From Dendrolimus kikuchii (lineage: Eukaryota; Arthropoda; Insecta; Lepidoptera; Lasiocampidae), in contig CM034389.1 of NCBI GenBank assembly GCA_019925095.2, positions 2,502,001 to 2,566,000 of the forward strand: a DNA stretch of 64,000 nt. The letters are read 5' to 3'. Position numbers and translations under genes: made by a program. The notes below the pieces were generated by a model. It was not told the origin of the DNA. It was given only the letters and a program-made list of their open reading frames with translations, and searched no databases. Shown in pieces: positions 32,845-44,181 of this stretch (its first letter is position 1; each line of letters opens with the position of its first letter).

Positions 32845-33040
32845 ACTAGCTGTGCCCGCGAAGTCGTCCGCATGGAATTTGCTTTCAAAACCCTCCGATT
32901 TTGGAAGAGTCTCCATTGCTGCTCCGCTGCTAATGGTCTTAGCGTGATGATATATATAAACTTTATGAATTATTCAAATCGGATGTTTTATTCAAATGAT
33001 ATCGCGATATTTAAAATGTAAGTATTAGTGCTGTAGCCAA
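32845..33040 (+). repeat. K-type repeat joined to the tail of an inverted K copy
   Basis: 32847-32955 is a forward K start. From about 32960 the sequence is the reverse of 46410-46480 (ATCGCGATATTTAAAATGTA) and continues, after the Penelope insertion, at 34186. Confidence 0.6.
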
Positions 33041-33053
33041 ATATACTAATATT

Positions 33054-34172
33054 TAATAAAATTACGTTTTAACGGTTTTAAGCGCGGTAATTTTATTTGA
33101 TTTTGGTTTTTTCCGACGTTTCGGCCACTTTTCAGTGGCCGTGATCACGGAAGACAAAGATGTCAAGTGTCAACGAGTATTGTTAAAGTTTTATTTAGCC
33201 TACCGCCAACTTATTAATTTTAATTATTTAATTTTTAATTTTGTTTATGGTTATTATTTAATCTATGGGAGCCTAATCTAATTTACTACCGCTTCGCAAC
33301 ATGTTATGGCTTGAAGAGAAGAAGCGGCGCAAGAAACTCTTCAGCAAACATGCCTAGCTCTAATAATTTTATATAATATTAAAATGGGTGGAAGGAAAAA
33401 TAAAAGTAATTATCAGTCAAGTTGGTTTGTGTTCCGTTGTACGCAGAAAGAGCTCACAGTGTCTTGAGGTCTGGCAGGTGGTTTTTGCTGGGTTTGGGTC
33501 TTAATAGTTTTGATAATTGGATCCCAAACAGGTGGTACTTGCCAACCATCTTCTCTATTGAAATTTGGGTGTTTTTTGATTTCAATAGCCTCACGCATCA
33601 TTCTAGGTATGAAACGATTCTCTTTCGCGAGGATTTGTGGGTTATCGAATCTGATGTAGTGGTTGGGTTTATCGTTTCATACCTAGAATGATGCGTGAAC
33701 CACCTGAAAAACCACCTGCCAGACCTCAAGACACTGTGAGCTCTTTCTGCGTACAACGGAACACAAACCAACTTGACTGATAATTACTTTTATTTTTCCT
33801 TCCACCCATTTTAATATTATATAAAATTATTAGAGCTAGGCATGTTTGCTGAAGAGTTTCTTGCGCCGCTTCTTCTCTTCAAGCCATAACATGTTGCGAA
33901 GCGGTAGTAAATTAGATTAGGCTCCCATAGATTAAATAATAACCATAAACAAAATTAAAAATTAAATAATTAAAATTAATAAGTTGGCGGTAGGCTAAAT
34001 AAAACTTTAACAATACTCGTTGACACTTGACATCTTTGTCTTCCGTGATCACGGCCACTGAAAAGTGGCCGAAACGTCGGAAAAAACCAAAATCAAATAA
34101 AATTACCGCGCTTAAAACCGTTAAAACGTAGTTTTATTATGTATACAAGTCGCGAAAACTTAAGAAAATATT
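33054..34172. mobile_element. Penelope-like element pair, 1.1-kb head-to-head palindrome with TSD
   Basis: The arms (about 33060-33486 and 33709-34136) are almost exact complements. Each arm is the 3' end of a Penelope-like element facing outward. The left arm also keeps, on the minus strand, the protein end MREAIEIKKHPNFNREDGW, typical of the region after the GIY-YIG domain. ATATACTAATATT is duplicated at 33041-33053 and 34173-34185. Confidence 0.82.
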
Positions 34173-34185
34173 ATATACTAATATT

Positions 34186-34397
34186 GTTTGATTAAACGCG
34201 CTACTCAGGAACTACTGGTCTGATTTGAAAAATTCTTCGAGTGTTAGATAGCCCATTTATCGAGGAAGGCTATAGGCTATATATCATCACGCTAAGACAA
34301 ATAGGAGCGGAGCACCAATGAAGAATATTTCAAAATCGGGCGGTTTTGAAAACAAATTCCACTGGGATGACGTCGCGGGCACAGCTAATATAATATA
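34186..34397 (-). repeat. K-type repeat, reverse
   Basis: Continues the inverted K copy interrupted by the Penelope pair. Ends at TGACGTCGCGGGCACAGCTA. Confidence 0.65.
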
Positions 34398-34471
34398 AGT
34401 TTCAAAAAATTGTACGCCGAACCGGAAAAAAACATGACGTGATGATGACTAAAATAACAACACCTATTTAT

Positions 34472-34617
34472 ACAGCCTTAAGAACAGACGAGCGTGCCTG
34501 ACAAGAGTTATGAATGTCAAAGAAGCAAGTGAGGTGTGTAAGAATAAGCCTGAATGGCGCTCTGTTCTTCGTGCCTACCCCGCAAAGGAACTGGCGTGAA
34601 GTTATGTATGTATGTAT
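34472..34617 (+). mobile_element. Short LINE-A 3' end with TSD
   Basis: From CCTTAAGAACAGACGAGCG to GAAGTTATGTATGTATGTA. ATTTATACAGC is duplicated. Confidence 0.85.
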
Positions 34618-34667
34618 GTTTGTATTTATACAGCTACCATGTTTTTGTGAAATAATCCCTCCGTCCA

Positions 34668-34978
34668 TCCGTGCAGGAACGGAGAAAGAATACAATTTCC
34701 TGCGGCCGGGCGGCCTGTCGTAAGAGGCGACAAAACAACCCACAGCTAGGTGGTAGGGCATTGCCTGACTGGATGGCTACCACTCCTCATCTAAAGTATG
34801 TCGCCATAATAACCTTGAGTTGTGTTCCGGCATTAGTGACCAGGTTCCAGTCCCCTTTAAGAGAGCAGCAGCTCATTTGTATTACCTTCGGTGTTGCAAA
34901 TGTCCATAGGCGATGGTAACCGCTTTCAATCAAGTGGGCCGTCTGCCTGTCTGCTGAACTCCTGCAATAAAAAAAAAT
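34668..34978 (+). mobile_element. C300 element, full length
   Basis: TCCGTGCAGGAACGGAG to CTGCAATAAAAAAAA. Confidence 0.85.
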
Positions 34979-34988
34979 ATATATATTT

Positions 34989-35037
34989 GATTTCATTATG
35001 ATTCAATAATGTATATACATTGAATCATAATGAAATC
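34989..35037. repeat. 18-bp perfect inverted repeat
   Basis: GATTTCATTATGATTCAA and its exact complement around a 13-base spacer, 10 bp past the poly-A of the C300 copy. Confidence 0.8.
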
Positions 35038-35256
35038 AATATCGATAGCCGATATCGAAGTAGTTTTAGGATCAAAACCAAGTGGCGGAAGCTGTCAAAT
35101 AGACGGATGTCAGTTTATCATCTACGTCTACGCGAACGGATAAAGGAAATAGAATAACCGGTAGTCAAGTTGGTACATTGTCTTTTTTTATATTTATGGC
35201 TCGGCAACTAGGCCTTTAAGCCAGTGGTACATTGTCTACAGATAACCGAATGTTCA

Positions 35257-35571
35257 TCCGTGCAGGAACGGAGGAAGAATACAATTTCGTGCGGCCAGAC
35301 GGCCTGTCGTAAGACGCGACAAAACAACCCACAGCCAGGTGGTAGAGTATTTGCTCGACTGAATGGCGACCACCCCTGGTCTAGAGTATGACGCCATAAC
35401 AACCTTGTGTTGTGTTCCGGCGGCATTAGTGACCAGGTTTCAGTCTCCCTTAAGAGAGCAGCAGCGCGTTTGTAGCATTTTTGGTGTTGCTAATGTCCAT
35501 TGGCGATGGTAACCGCTTTCCATCTAGTGGGCCGTCTGCCAGTCTGCTGAACGCCTGCAATAGAAAAAAAA
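35257..35571 (+). mobile_element. C300 element, full length
   Basis: TCCGTGCAGGAACGGAG to CCTGCAATAGAAAAAAA, with a CGG triplet duplicated near 35421. Confidence 0.85.
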
Positions 35572-35818
35572 TGTAGAGGCTTTAGCTGTCAAACAACTGG
35601 AACGCCAGCGCCGCCCTGGTGGCGTTTGATGGAGTCTACGGGCGATGATATAATTCTTCTGTGATGTTCGAGCAGTGAAAATAAGACTTAGAAACCGTCA
35701 GGAGTTTCATACTTTTACCAGCTGAATATATGAAGTTCTTTATTATGATTTAATTTACTTTAGCAAGCTTGTAACCTCATACGATGTTACATTATAGTTT
35801 ATGTTAAATTGTTTTACG

Positions 35819-36101
35819 TTTTTTTTTTATTGCAGGATTACAGCAGACAGGCAGACGGTCCCGGACATTTGCAACACCAAAGGTGCTACAAATGCGCTGC
35901 TGCTCTCTTAAAGGAGACTGGAACCTGGTCACTAATGCCGGAACACAACTCAAGGTTGTTATGGCGACATACTTTAGACCAAGGGTGGTAGCCATCCAGT
36001 CGGGCAAACGCCCTACCAACGGACTATGGGTTGTTTTGTCGGCTCTTACAACAGGCCGCCTAATAGCAGGAATTGTATTCTTTCTCCGTTCCTGCACGGA
36101 T
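35819..36101 (-). mobile_element. C300 element with a ~30-bp internal deletion
   Basis: Both ends are present. The GGCCCACTTGATGGAAAGCG part is lost. Confidence 0.82.
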
Positions 36102-36179
36102 AGATTTTATTTCAGCCATTACGATACGCCCACATAGTTCAAATAATGAGTACTGATATGGGGAAAATCTTACCTACCT

Positions 36180-36389
36180 TTTTTATTGTCGTATGAGTTC
36201 AGCAGAAGGAAGTCGGCCCACCTGATGGAAAACGACTGCCATCGGACATTTGTGACCAAACGTGTAAACTGCACACTCGAACCTGGCCACTGGAACATAC
36301 CCTACCAACGGGCTATGGGTTGTTTTGTCGCCTCTTACAACAGGCCGCCTAATAGCAGGAAATTGTATTATTTCTCCGTTCCTGCATGA
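36180..36389 (-). mobile_element. C300 element, strongly diverged and deleted
   Basis: Both ends are recognisable (GAGTTCAGCAGAAGG and CTCCGTTCCTGCATG). The middle has lost about 100 bp. Confidence 0.72.
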
Positions 36390-36410
36390 ATATAAATCTC
36401 CGTTCTAATC

Positions 36411-36600
36411 TAACTAGCTGTCCCGGCAGACGTTGTTCTGCCCTGAAAAAAATAAAATTTAAAACCCGATTCCAGCGCCACCTACCGGGTCCAAATGTAA
36501 GCTATCCTATCTTTCAAGTCAGATCAAACTGCACACGGTGTGCAAATTTGATTAAAATGTGTCAAGTAGTATAGGAGTCGTGACACGTAATTTATATATA
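36411..36600 (+). repeat. K-type repeat
   Basis: AACTAGCTGTCCCGGCAGAC start, GCGCCACCTACCGGGTCC core (compare 18.38 kb) and ATATATATTAAGAT end. Confidence 0.55.
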
Positions 36601-36904
36601 TTAAGATAAAAGCCATCGCGATAAAACTGTAATACAGTCATAGTCTTAAATTGTCATAGAAAAAAGCTCCAACCAAACTATAAGGTCGTATTCAAATAAG
36701 ACGGTATAATCTAAACATTTTTCAAGCGTCCAAAGAATAATATAATAATATTCTTATCTGCAAAGCTACTTATGTATGTTTTATCTTCAAATTTCTTTGT
36801 TGTGCGATGTCTCTCTTTCTCGTAAAATGTTTTCAAGTGTACTTATATTTATCAGCACTAAGTATTGCTGCGGCAATATGTAATAACGACGACAATGATT
36901 TTTA

Positions 36905-37215
36905 TCCGTGCAGGAACGGAGAAAGAATACAATTTCCTGCGGCCGGGCGGCCTGTCGTAAGAGGCGACTTAACAACCCACAGCCAGGTGGTAGGGCAATT
37001 GCCCGACTGGATGGCTACCACCCCTGGTCTACAGTATGTCGTCATAACAACCTTGAGTTGTGTTCCGGCATTAGTGACCAGGTTCCAGTCTCCCTTAAGA
37101 GAGCAGCAGCGCATTTGTAGCAACTTTGGTGTTGCAAATGTCCATAGGCGATGGTAACTGCTTTCCATCAAGTGGGCCGTCTGCCTGTCTGCTGATCTCC
37201 TGCAATAAAAAAAAA
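36905..37215 (+). mobile_element. C300 element, full length
   Basis: Standard ends and poly-A. Confidence 0.85.
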
Positions 37216-38359
37216 GTGAGCCGTCAGCTTGTTTGTTAGCTTCGTAATGAAAAAGTTGTTGGCCTAGCCAATCGACAAAATATTGAACTACGATTAATTT
37301 TATGGCTTTCTTACACCGTATTACTAGAAAATAAATTTAATCAACAATACATTTTCTTTCTTTCAGCGCACTTTAGACAAACTATTTCGTTTTAAAGTAT
37401 TAAACATGTATAATCCATACTACACTTATGTGTGTTGTGTCACTTGACGGGAAATGAAACGATATTAAAGTATTTTGTATGCTGGATGGAAGAAAGACCG
37501 GTGGTTGGAGAGAAATAACCCTATACATCAATAAATGTAGATCTTAATGAAATAAATACAAGGAGCATTTATTTATTTGCAAAAATTATTAAAAATACTA
37601 TTAACGATTTTTGATAAAACACTTCCTTGAGCCGGTTTAACGGTCAGGGGAATTTAAGAAAATCATTAAAAAACTTTTTTTTATGTCAGATGTTGTTTCT
37701 TGTGTATCTGCCATATTGCTTTATGCTGATATTAGCTCAGTTTTGACTTTCAATTTGAATGAATCACCCAAAGTGCTCCCTAAAAATCACTCAATGTCAT
37801 TAAATATCAGCGTGTGCTTTCCATTCTGTGCTTTTCAACTAATTTGATTTAATTTGGTTGATTCGTCTAATATCAGCATTATGTTCTGTTTGTCTTGTCA
37901 GAACGACAAAATGTAGGAGCTTTGTCGTCTAGAGTACAAAATCAAGCAAAGATGCATTATTTATAGATACGATCCAGGGCATTTTTAGATATAAGTGAAT
38001 TGCGCACATTTTGGAATCAGAAAATTATGATTGCCTTAGATTTATAAAATATTAATACAATAATACTGCTGAGATAAAATAGGTTTTCTCTCTGGTGGAA
38101 AACATTTTCTTTGTACTTATAATATTTTTTGAAAAATATTTATACGATAAATTGAAAATCTTGTTTTTTTCCAAATGGGGTAAAAAGTAACAAGTATTTA
38201 GAGGCTAAAGAATTGTTTTTTCCACTATAGCCAATACCCGTCAAGGGGAGTTAGTTTAAATAAGAAAATTTTGTTAAGCGGTTTCGCTTAAAGCAACCGA
38301 TATATACAGATAAATAAGATGAAATTGTCTGTTTGTAATGTCAAAATAACTTTTACTAA
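37216..38359. other. Mostly unassigned; one possible small MITE
   Basis: ATGCTGATATTAG (37723) and its exact complement CTAATATCAGCAT (ending 37879) bound 157 bp. Otherwise AT-rich unique-looking DNA without protein-like frames. Confidence 0.35.
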
Positions 38360-38379
38360 ATGTATATGAAAGTATATAC

Positions 38380-38584
38380 GGTAGTTATAACCAAATTTTG
38401 ATTTTTAAAATTTTCGTCTGGCTGGCTGGATGTTCCGGCTAATCTCTTAATCGGCTAGACCAGTTTTGACGGGACTTTCACTGTCAGATAATTGATGCTA
38501 TAAGGAGTAATTTAGACTACTTTTTTCGGGTTCCGGGAAAAAAAAACCACGCGGACGAAGTCGCGGTCGCTGGTACAGCTAGCT
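38380..38584 (-). repeat. K-type repeat, reverse
   Basis: Ends CGCGGACGAAGTCGCGGTCG and ACAGCTAG, the complement of the K start. Confidence 0.55.
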
Positions 38585-38704
38585 TGTAATATAATAAATC
38601 GTAGAGGGATCCAGTCTGTACTATTATAAATTTAAAAATGAGAAAAATAGAAGTATTGTTGTTCTTCGTAGGCCCGTCTATTATTATTGGAAATTTTTAT
38701 ATAT

Positions 38705-39156
38705 TGTTACGAGTTGCAGGACTCGAATTAAAATGCCGTTGGAATTATTATACAGTTTATTAGAACTATACAAACACGTATAACAAAGGTACAAATACAA
38801 CTGAACACAACCAGTTCAAACGTAATGCACGATTCAATAACACGCACAAAGTCCGTCACTAAATAGATTACCGAATGTACAGAAGTCTTGCTTCGCTCGT
38901 GGTTATCGCTTGACTGTCTCATCCCTCGATTGGGGCATTTCTTTATACTGCACAGAAACAATATGTCTGCCCGACCGCATGGACCGAATTTCTTAGAACC
39001 AGTCCGACACACCTGGCTAATGACTGCCATAAAAGATTAAAATACACAATAGGCTGTTTTCTAATCACAAAGTAAACAAAATAAGTCCAAATTCCGAAAG
39101 TTAATAAAGTGTGCTTTTATGATATGCAGGTGTGAATCTACTTTTGTCGGCGTGTA
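38705..39156 (+). mobile_element. L-family LTR, lacking the last bases
   Basis: Starts TGTTACGAGTTGCAGG. The end stops at GTCGGCGTGTA, three or four bases short of the expected ACA. Confidence 0.75.
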
Positions 39157-39831
39157 GGTATCTCCCTCTTACTACACTATCTCCCTCTTAGTTATGGTCG
39201 TACCGAGCATCATTGCTTCCTTGGTAGCGGGCGAGACGATCTAAGATTTAGGATACTCTTATCCCGAAAAATGACGTCGTGGGATAGACGAATATATCCA
39301 AAATTAGAGCGCCGCGGTCGCATTTTTTTTGGTTATTTTACAAAGTAAATACAAGTAATTTTCTCCCCCATTTTTGGTCCTCTCCAAGTTTCACCTTAAG
39401 ACTAACAAATTTTAATATACAATCACAAACTTGTTTTACTTAAGAATTTGTTACATTTATTCACACATTTTCGGCGAAGTCAAGTGCGAAAGTTAAACAA
39501 TTCTGTTAAAGTACAGATGTTTACATTTACTTTTCTTTCGTACAAATGAAAGTCAAATTTTAACGAATCACTTTTGTTTCTTTGTTTTGAAAGTCTTTCA
39601 TGCTTGCAAATAGGATTTAAGTGAGAAGTTCAGACATGTTAATATTTTGTTTCTTATTTATGTTGACTTGTGACGAGCATTCTTGCGAATTTCACATTCT
39701 TAGCGAATGGTATTAAACTTACTACAATATATACAATCATGAAAGAAGAGTAATAATATTTGATGATGGTCCAGCAAATGACGTAATTCCTAACACACTT
39801 TTTCTTTTATTTTTTTATGTCCTGAGTTTCA
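39157..39831. other. No gene recognised
   Basis: A short direct duplication of CTCCCTCTTA at its start. Nothing else assignable. Confidence 0.4.
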
Positions 39832-40134
39832 TCCGTGCAGGAATGAAGAAAGAATAGAATTTTCTGCATCCGGGCGGTCTGTCTTAAGAGGTGACAAAAT
39901 AAACCACAGCCAGGGCATTTGCCCGTCTGCATGTCTACCACCCCTAGTCTAGAGTATGCCGCCATAACAACCTTGAGTTGTATTCCGGCATTAGTGGTCA
40001 GGTTCCAGTCTGACTTTAGAAAGCGACAGCACATTGGTAGCACCTTTGCTATTACGAATGTCCATAGGCAATGATAACTGCTTTTCATCAGGCGGGCCTT
40101 CTGCCTGTCTGCTGAACGCATGCAATAAAAAAAA
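39832..40134 (+). mobile_element. C300 element, full length, diverged
   Basis: TCCGTGCAGGAATGAAG to GCATGCAATAAAAAAAA. Confidence 0.8.
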
Positions 40135-40245
40135 CCAGTTCTTGCTTTTACAGAAAATCTTAATTATATCTTTTAATCAACGTCTTATCATACGAATACA
40201 TATGTTTGTATGTATATAATTTATAAACTAGTTTAAGTACATGAA

Positions 40246-40402
40246 TTTTTTTTTATTGCGTGAGTTCATCCGAGAGGCATACAGTCCATCTGATGAGAAG
40301 CGGATCCAAGATTGCATCCAAGTTCTGCCGCTCTCTAAAGTGAGACTGGAACCTGACCGCTAATGCCGGAACATAACTCAAGGTTACTATAGCGGCATAC
40401 TC
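40246..40402 (-). mobile_element. C300 element, fragment
   Basis: T-rich end, TTGCGTGAGTTCATCCGAGA, and weaker similarity to TATAGCGGCATACTCT. Confidence 0.6.
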
Positions 40403-40496
40403 TCTGGGTCCTCCAGCATCTCGGGAGCGGAGGATCAAACCCCTGTTGACGAAGTGATTTTGCTTCTTCCTGGGCATTCTAAAACACTGATGCGCA

Positions 40497-40741
40497 GGAT
40501 CAACGTGCGCGTAACTAAGTTCTAAGTCGAGCTCGGGGCATATGGGAGGAAGGGGGTTTTAGTAGAGTATTAGCCCATGGGTTACCTCTTTAATAGGGGA
40601 ACCTTGCTGAGTCTCCACACAAGCCAATTGACTCTGTTACGTGCGCTATCTTCAGTGGATAACTCTCATTGCTTTGGTCTAATCCCAGTAAAGGATCCGG
40701 TAGTGTACGAAATCTATTTCCTCCTGCCTCAAAAAAAGCGG
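40497..40741 (+). mobile_element. R1-like LINE 3' end
   Basis: CGTAACTAAGTTCTAAGTCG, GTTTTAGTAGAGTATTAGCC, GAGTCTCCACACAAGCC and CCTGCCTCAAAAAAA follow the order of the other copies. Confidence 0.62.
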
Positions 40742-42034
40742 CAAAATCTCTTTTCAATTTCATGAAAATTACAAATCAATAAGTCATTTAATGTTAGAAT
40801 TATAACGTCATTACTCTCTACGGTCATACAAAATCGAGGCGGCCACATAGTGTCGTAACATGAAGTCTCGTAACATAAAGTGTCAAAAAAGTATCTCAGT
40901 AAATTTAACTGTCCACTACGCTGTTGCCCGATGACCCGGTTTCCCAAATACAGCAGGCGTAAGTCCAAGTGATGTAATAAGGTCGTTATATTGATTAAAT
41001 CCTCTGCAAAAGGTTTATTCGAGTATCTTGATGATCGATGCTAAAGCTGTTTTATTGGCAGCTGTAGTATTAAAGTTAGATGGGCTTTGGAATCGAATTG
41101 AGAGGTCCATTTATTTTGGTCGTTATGGTATAGTCTTCTTCTAGGATCGAAATAATGTTATCAATGATTTCAGCGTTATTGTTGTCAATGTCCTAATAAT
41201 GGGCAAAAAATCCAGCTGCATAAATATAAAGAAAGGAAGAAACGAAGAATTTTAGCGTTGGTTGTTAAACTGTCACTACTTTTTACTGCTGAAGGACGTG
41301 ACCTTAAGTAATTAACTGATCTTTGTATAGAATAGCTAATTACTGTAAAGTAATTAGCTCTCCTATACAAAGATCAGTCAGTCCACCTTTTTGAAGATGT
41401 GTCTCGAGTTACTTTATATAGAACTTACCTAAGGACCATCTCTCCGCTTCATTTGAATTCTAGCGGGTTATGTAGTCAAATTACTTCGCTGCTTGCGTAC
41501 TGCTGATGACTTTTAATGGTCTGTAATCTTGAGTTCTTCTCAAGTTCTAGTGTTTCTTCGGCAATACAACCTACTTAATAAACTGCGACTTAAATGTTTT
41601 GTACTTGTTCATCATTGTCTAAGAATTTTGTGCTAAGCTCAAATGTCTTCTTATTCGTCTTTATCAAAATACACATATACAGTATCTTCTATATAAAACA
41701 TTGTTTAATCCCTAAACCACTATTTATGTTATGGAATATTCTAATGTTTTCATATCTGCAACACTTGTTACCTCGATGAATATACACATCGAAATATCTA
41801 AGTTATATGCGATTGTATAATAAATTATTCAGACTCTATGAAGTTTGGCTGTAGAATTCCGATATCTGTAAAAATCTCTGCAGATGCATTGACAAAATCG
41901 CATATAGCAATAAAACCGTTTAGTGTTCTATGTAGTAAAACTACTTCAATTACACTATCGTGGCGTACGTGGTAAGCCATGCTGTAATCATTATCTTCAG
42001 CAAACTCTTAGGACCAGCTCGATTGGTGTGATGC
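40742..42034. other. No gene recognised; hairpin at 41316
   Basis: About 1.3 kb of unique-looking AT-rich DNA without a protein-like frame. Confidence 0.4.
41316..41377. ncRNA. 62-nt hairpin, candidate small-RNA precursor or MITE remnant
   Basis: A 15-bp perfect stem (CTGATCTTTGTATAG), a symmetric 3-nt internal loop, an 11-bp stem (AGCTAATTACT) and a 4-base loop. Expression is unknown; the perfect pairing suits a young inverted repeat as well. Confidence 0.22.
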
Positions 42035-42640
42035 CACGCTTTCATAGAATATCGGCATGGCCTTGAGCTGATCGTGTTTCGTGCGATTAATGAGTGTTCC
42101 GATGGCCCAGTCCCCCTTCAGCTAACCAATCTTCCCTATCTATCTATCCGTGCAGGAACGGAGAAAGAATACAATTTCCTGCGGCCGGGCGGCCTGTCGT
42201 AAGAGGCGACTTAACAACCCACAGCCAGGTGGCAGGGCATTTGCCCGACTGAATGGCTACCACACCTGGTCTAAATTATGTCGCCATAACAACCTTGAAT
42301 TGTGTTCCGGCATTAGTGACCAGGTTCCAGTCTAACTTAAGAGAGCAGCAACGCATTTGTAGCAACTTTGGTGTTGCAAATGTCCATAGGCGATGGTAAC
42401 CGCTTTCCATCAAGTGGGCCGTCTACCTGTCTGCTGATTTCCTGCAATAAAAAAAATAAAAAAATCGATGTCCCTATATTCCATCCCCTCTATCGCATTC
42501 CTGATCGTGTCTTTATCCCATTTTAAAAGGCTGGCAACGCGTTGGCTTCACCGTTGCTGTTGCAAACGTCTGTTCTGTACGCGACGGTGTCATGGTGATC
42601 ATTTATCATAAACTGGGACGTCTGCCTATTTACTTTCGTT
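42035..42640 (+). mobile_element. LINE-derived 3' region split by a C300 element
   Basis: ATAGAATATCGGC... and TTCCGATGGCCCAGTC before the C300 copy, then CATTTTAAAAGGCTGGCAAC and GTGATCATTTATCAT after it. This is the order of a common moth LINE 3' UTR. A related piece is at 55278-55395. Confidence 0.5.
42147..42464 (+). mobile_element. C300 element, full length
   Basis: Standard ends and poly-A. It splits the LINE-derived sequence. Confidence 0.85.
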
Positions 42641-42726
42641 CTACTGTAATACCAAGACAATATTGATGAAAGGCGCGAGTCGATTCCTATACTTCGTACT
42701 CAACTTTTTGTTGTTCCGAGTTGGTT

Positions 42727-42975
42727 CTAATCCGATTTGCAAACAAGGGGCTTTCGTTCTGAAAAACATGTTCCCGACCCAAAAGCGTGCGTGTCGCCTT
42801 TCCCCGTTCCATTGTCAAGAGATTTGAGGATATTGACTTTATCTGTAGTCCATAAATCATTTAACCTTTGTGGCTTAAGATTTGTTATTGTAGGATCAGT
42901 TTGTTTGCAGACATGGGGCCATATAGCGAGTCTATATCGGCACTTACATAAATTCTCTCCATTTACAAAATCCAT
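42727..42975 (-). other. Open frame of unknown status
   Basis: 82 codons from MDFVNGENLCKCRYRLAIWP to the stop, six cysteines, less AT-biased than its surroundings and not repeated in the window. It could be an old exon. GTAAGT lies within it. The opposite strand is also open, which argues against confidence. Confidence 0.2.
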
Positions 42976-43172
42976 ACATGTAATACTACTATCGTAAATA
43001 CTTTTTCATTTATGCTCGTAAATCTCGAGAAGCACCAGATCGAATATAAAAAATATTTTTTGTTAGACGTGTGAAATGACGCCAAGACCTAAAGCGTAGT
43101 GAACATAGTAAATTTTGTGTTTTTTGCATTCTCAGAGCTACGATGGCTAATTCATTTATGATATTATTTTCA

Positions 43173-43890
43173 ACTAGCTTCTACCCGCGACTTCTATCCC
43201 ACGGGAACTCTATAATTTTCGGGATCAAAAGTATTGTTACGAGTGCGGGACTCGAATTAAAAATGCCGTTGGAATTACTATAGAATTTATTAGGACTGTA
43301 CAAACACGTATCACACAGGTACAAATATAACTGGACACAATCAGTACAAACTGCACGATTCAATAACATGCGCAAAGTCCGTCACTATATAGCTCATCGA
43401 ATGTACACACGTCTTGCTCGTATCGTAATCGTCGCTTGACTGCCGCCCCTCTCCATCCTGCCGTCGTTTTATACTTCACAAATATAATTGTGCCCGCCCG
43501 TATCGTCGACTTAATTTCCTGGAAATACGTAATCCGCACACCTGCTTAATTATTCCTGCGAACGGCCATAAACTAGTACAAACACAATAGACTGCTTTTC
43601 TAACTAAACAAAAGAAGTCCAAATGCGGGAAGGTAATAAACTGTGCTTTATGGCAGGCAGGTGTGCATTCACTGTTTGTCGGCATCTAACAGTATCCTAT
43701 ATGTTGACCAGGGATATAAGCTATCAACATACAAAATTTCATTTATATCGGTCCAGTCGTTTCGAAGATTAGCCCGTACAAACAGACAGAAAAATCTAAA
43801 TTAGTTCTATTTCACTTCTTACGTCCCTCTGCCTCGGTTTTTAGCATTTTTTTCATTGTACAGAAATTCGACCTCTACAGTTTTATTATA
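43173..43890 (+). repeat. K-type repeat split by a solo LTR
   Basis: 43173-43234 (AACTAGCTTCTACCCGCGAC) and 43692-43890 (GGTCCAGTCGTTTCGAAGAT to CGACCTCTACAGTTTTATTA) are the two halves. Confidence 0.65.
43235..43691 (+). mobile_element. L-family solo LTR
   Basis: TGTTACGAGTGCGGGAC to CATCTAACA, 457 bp. GTAT is duplicated (43231-43234 and 43692-43695). It splits a K repeat. Confidence 0.82.
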
Positions 43891-43892
43891 TG

Positions 43893-43949
43893 TATACATA
43901 CATACATACATAACTTCACGCCAGTTCCCTTGCGGGGTAGGCACGAACG
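43893..43949 (-). mobile_element. Minimal LINE-A 3' end, ~57 bp, with TSD
   Basis: Only the (CATA)n tail and about 40 bp of 3' sequence. TATTATATGT flanks both sides. Confidence 0.82.
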
Positions 43950-44181
43950 TATTATATGTTTAGATTATGTAATTGTTTAAAAATGAACAATTGCGTATGT
44001 TTGCAGTTCACACGCAGTAGAAGTGAAACCAGTGTGACAAGGGGTGGGGGGGATTCTAAATTTCTTGATATCATATTTTATATTATATCGTTATAATATA
44101 ATATTTAAGCTTTAAAACGCGAAATTTAAAGTATTAATGATAAACGGTTAAAAAAAAGGTTGCTCTGAATCACTCTTAACA

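Noticed and set aside
33422..33691. Plus-strand 89-aa gene in the palindrome
   Set aside because: Antisense to the Penelope-like protein end and created by the inverted arms.
36908..37120. Conserved small protein beginning MQERRKNTISCG
   Set aside because: The frame exists because the C300 repeat is conserved in sequence; other copies are broken in this frame and there is no codon-level constraint.
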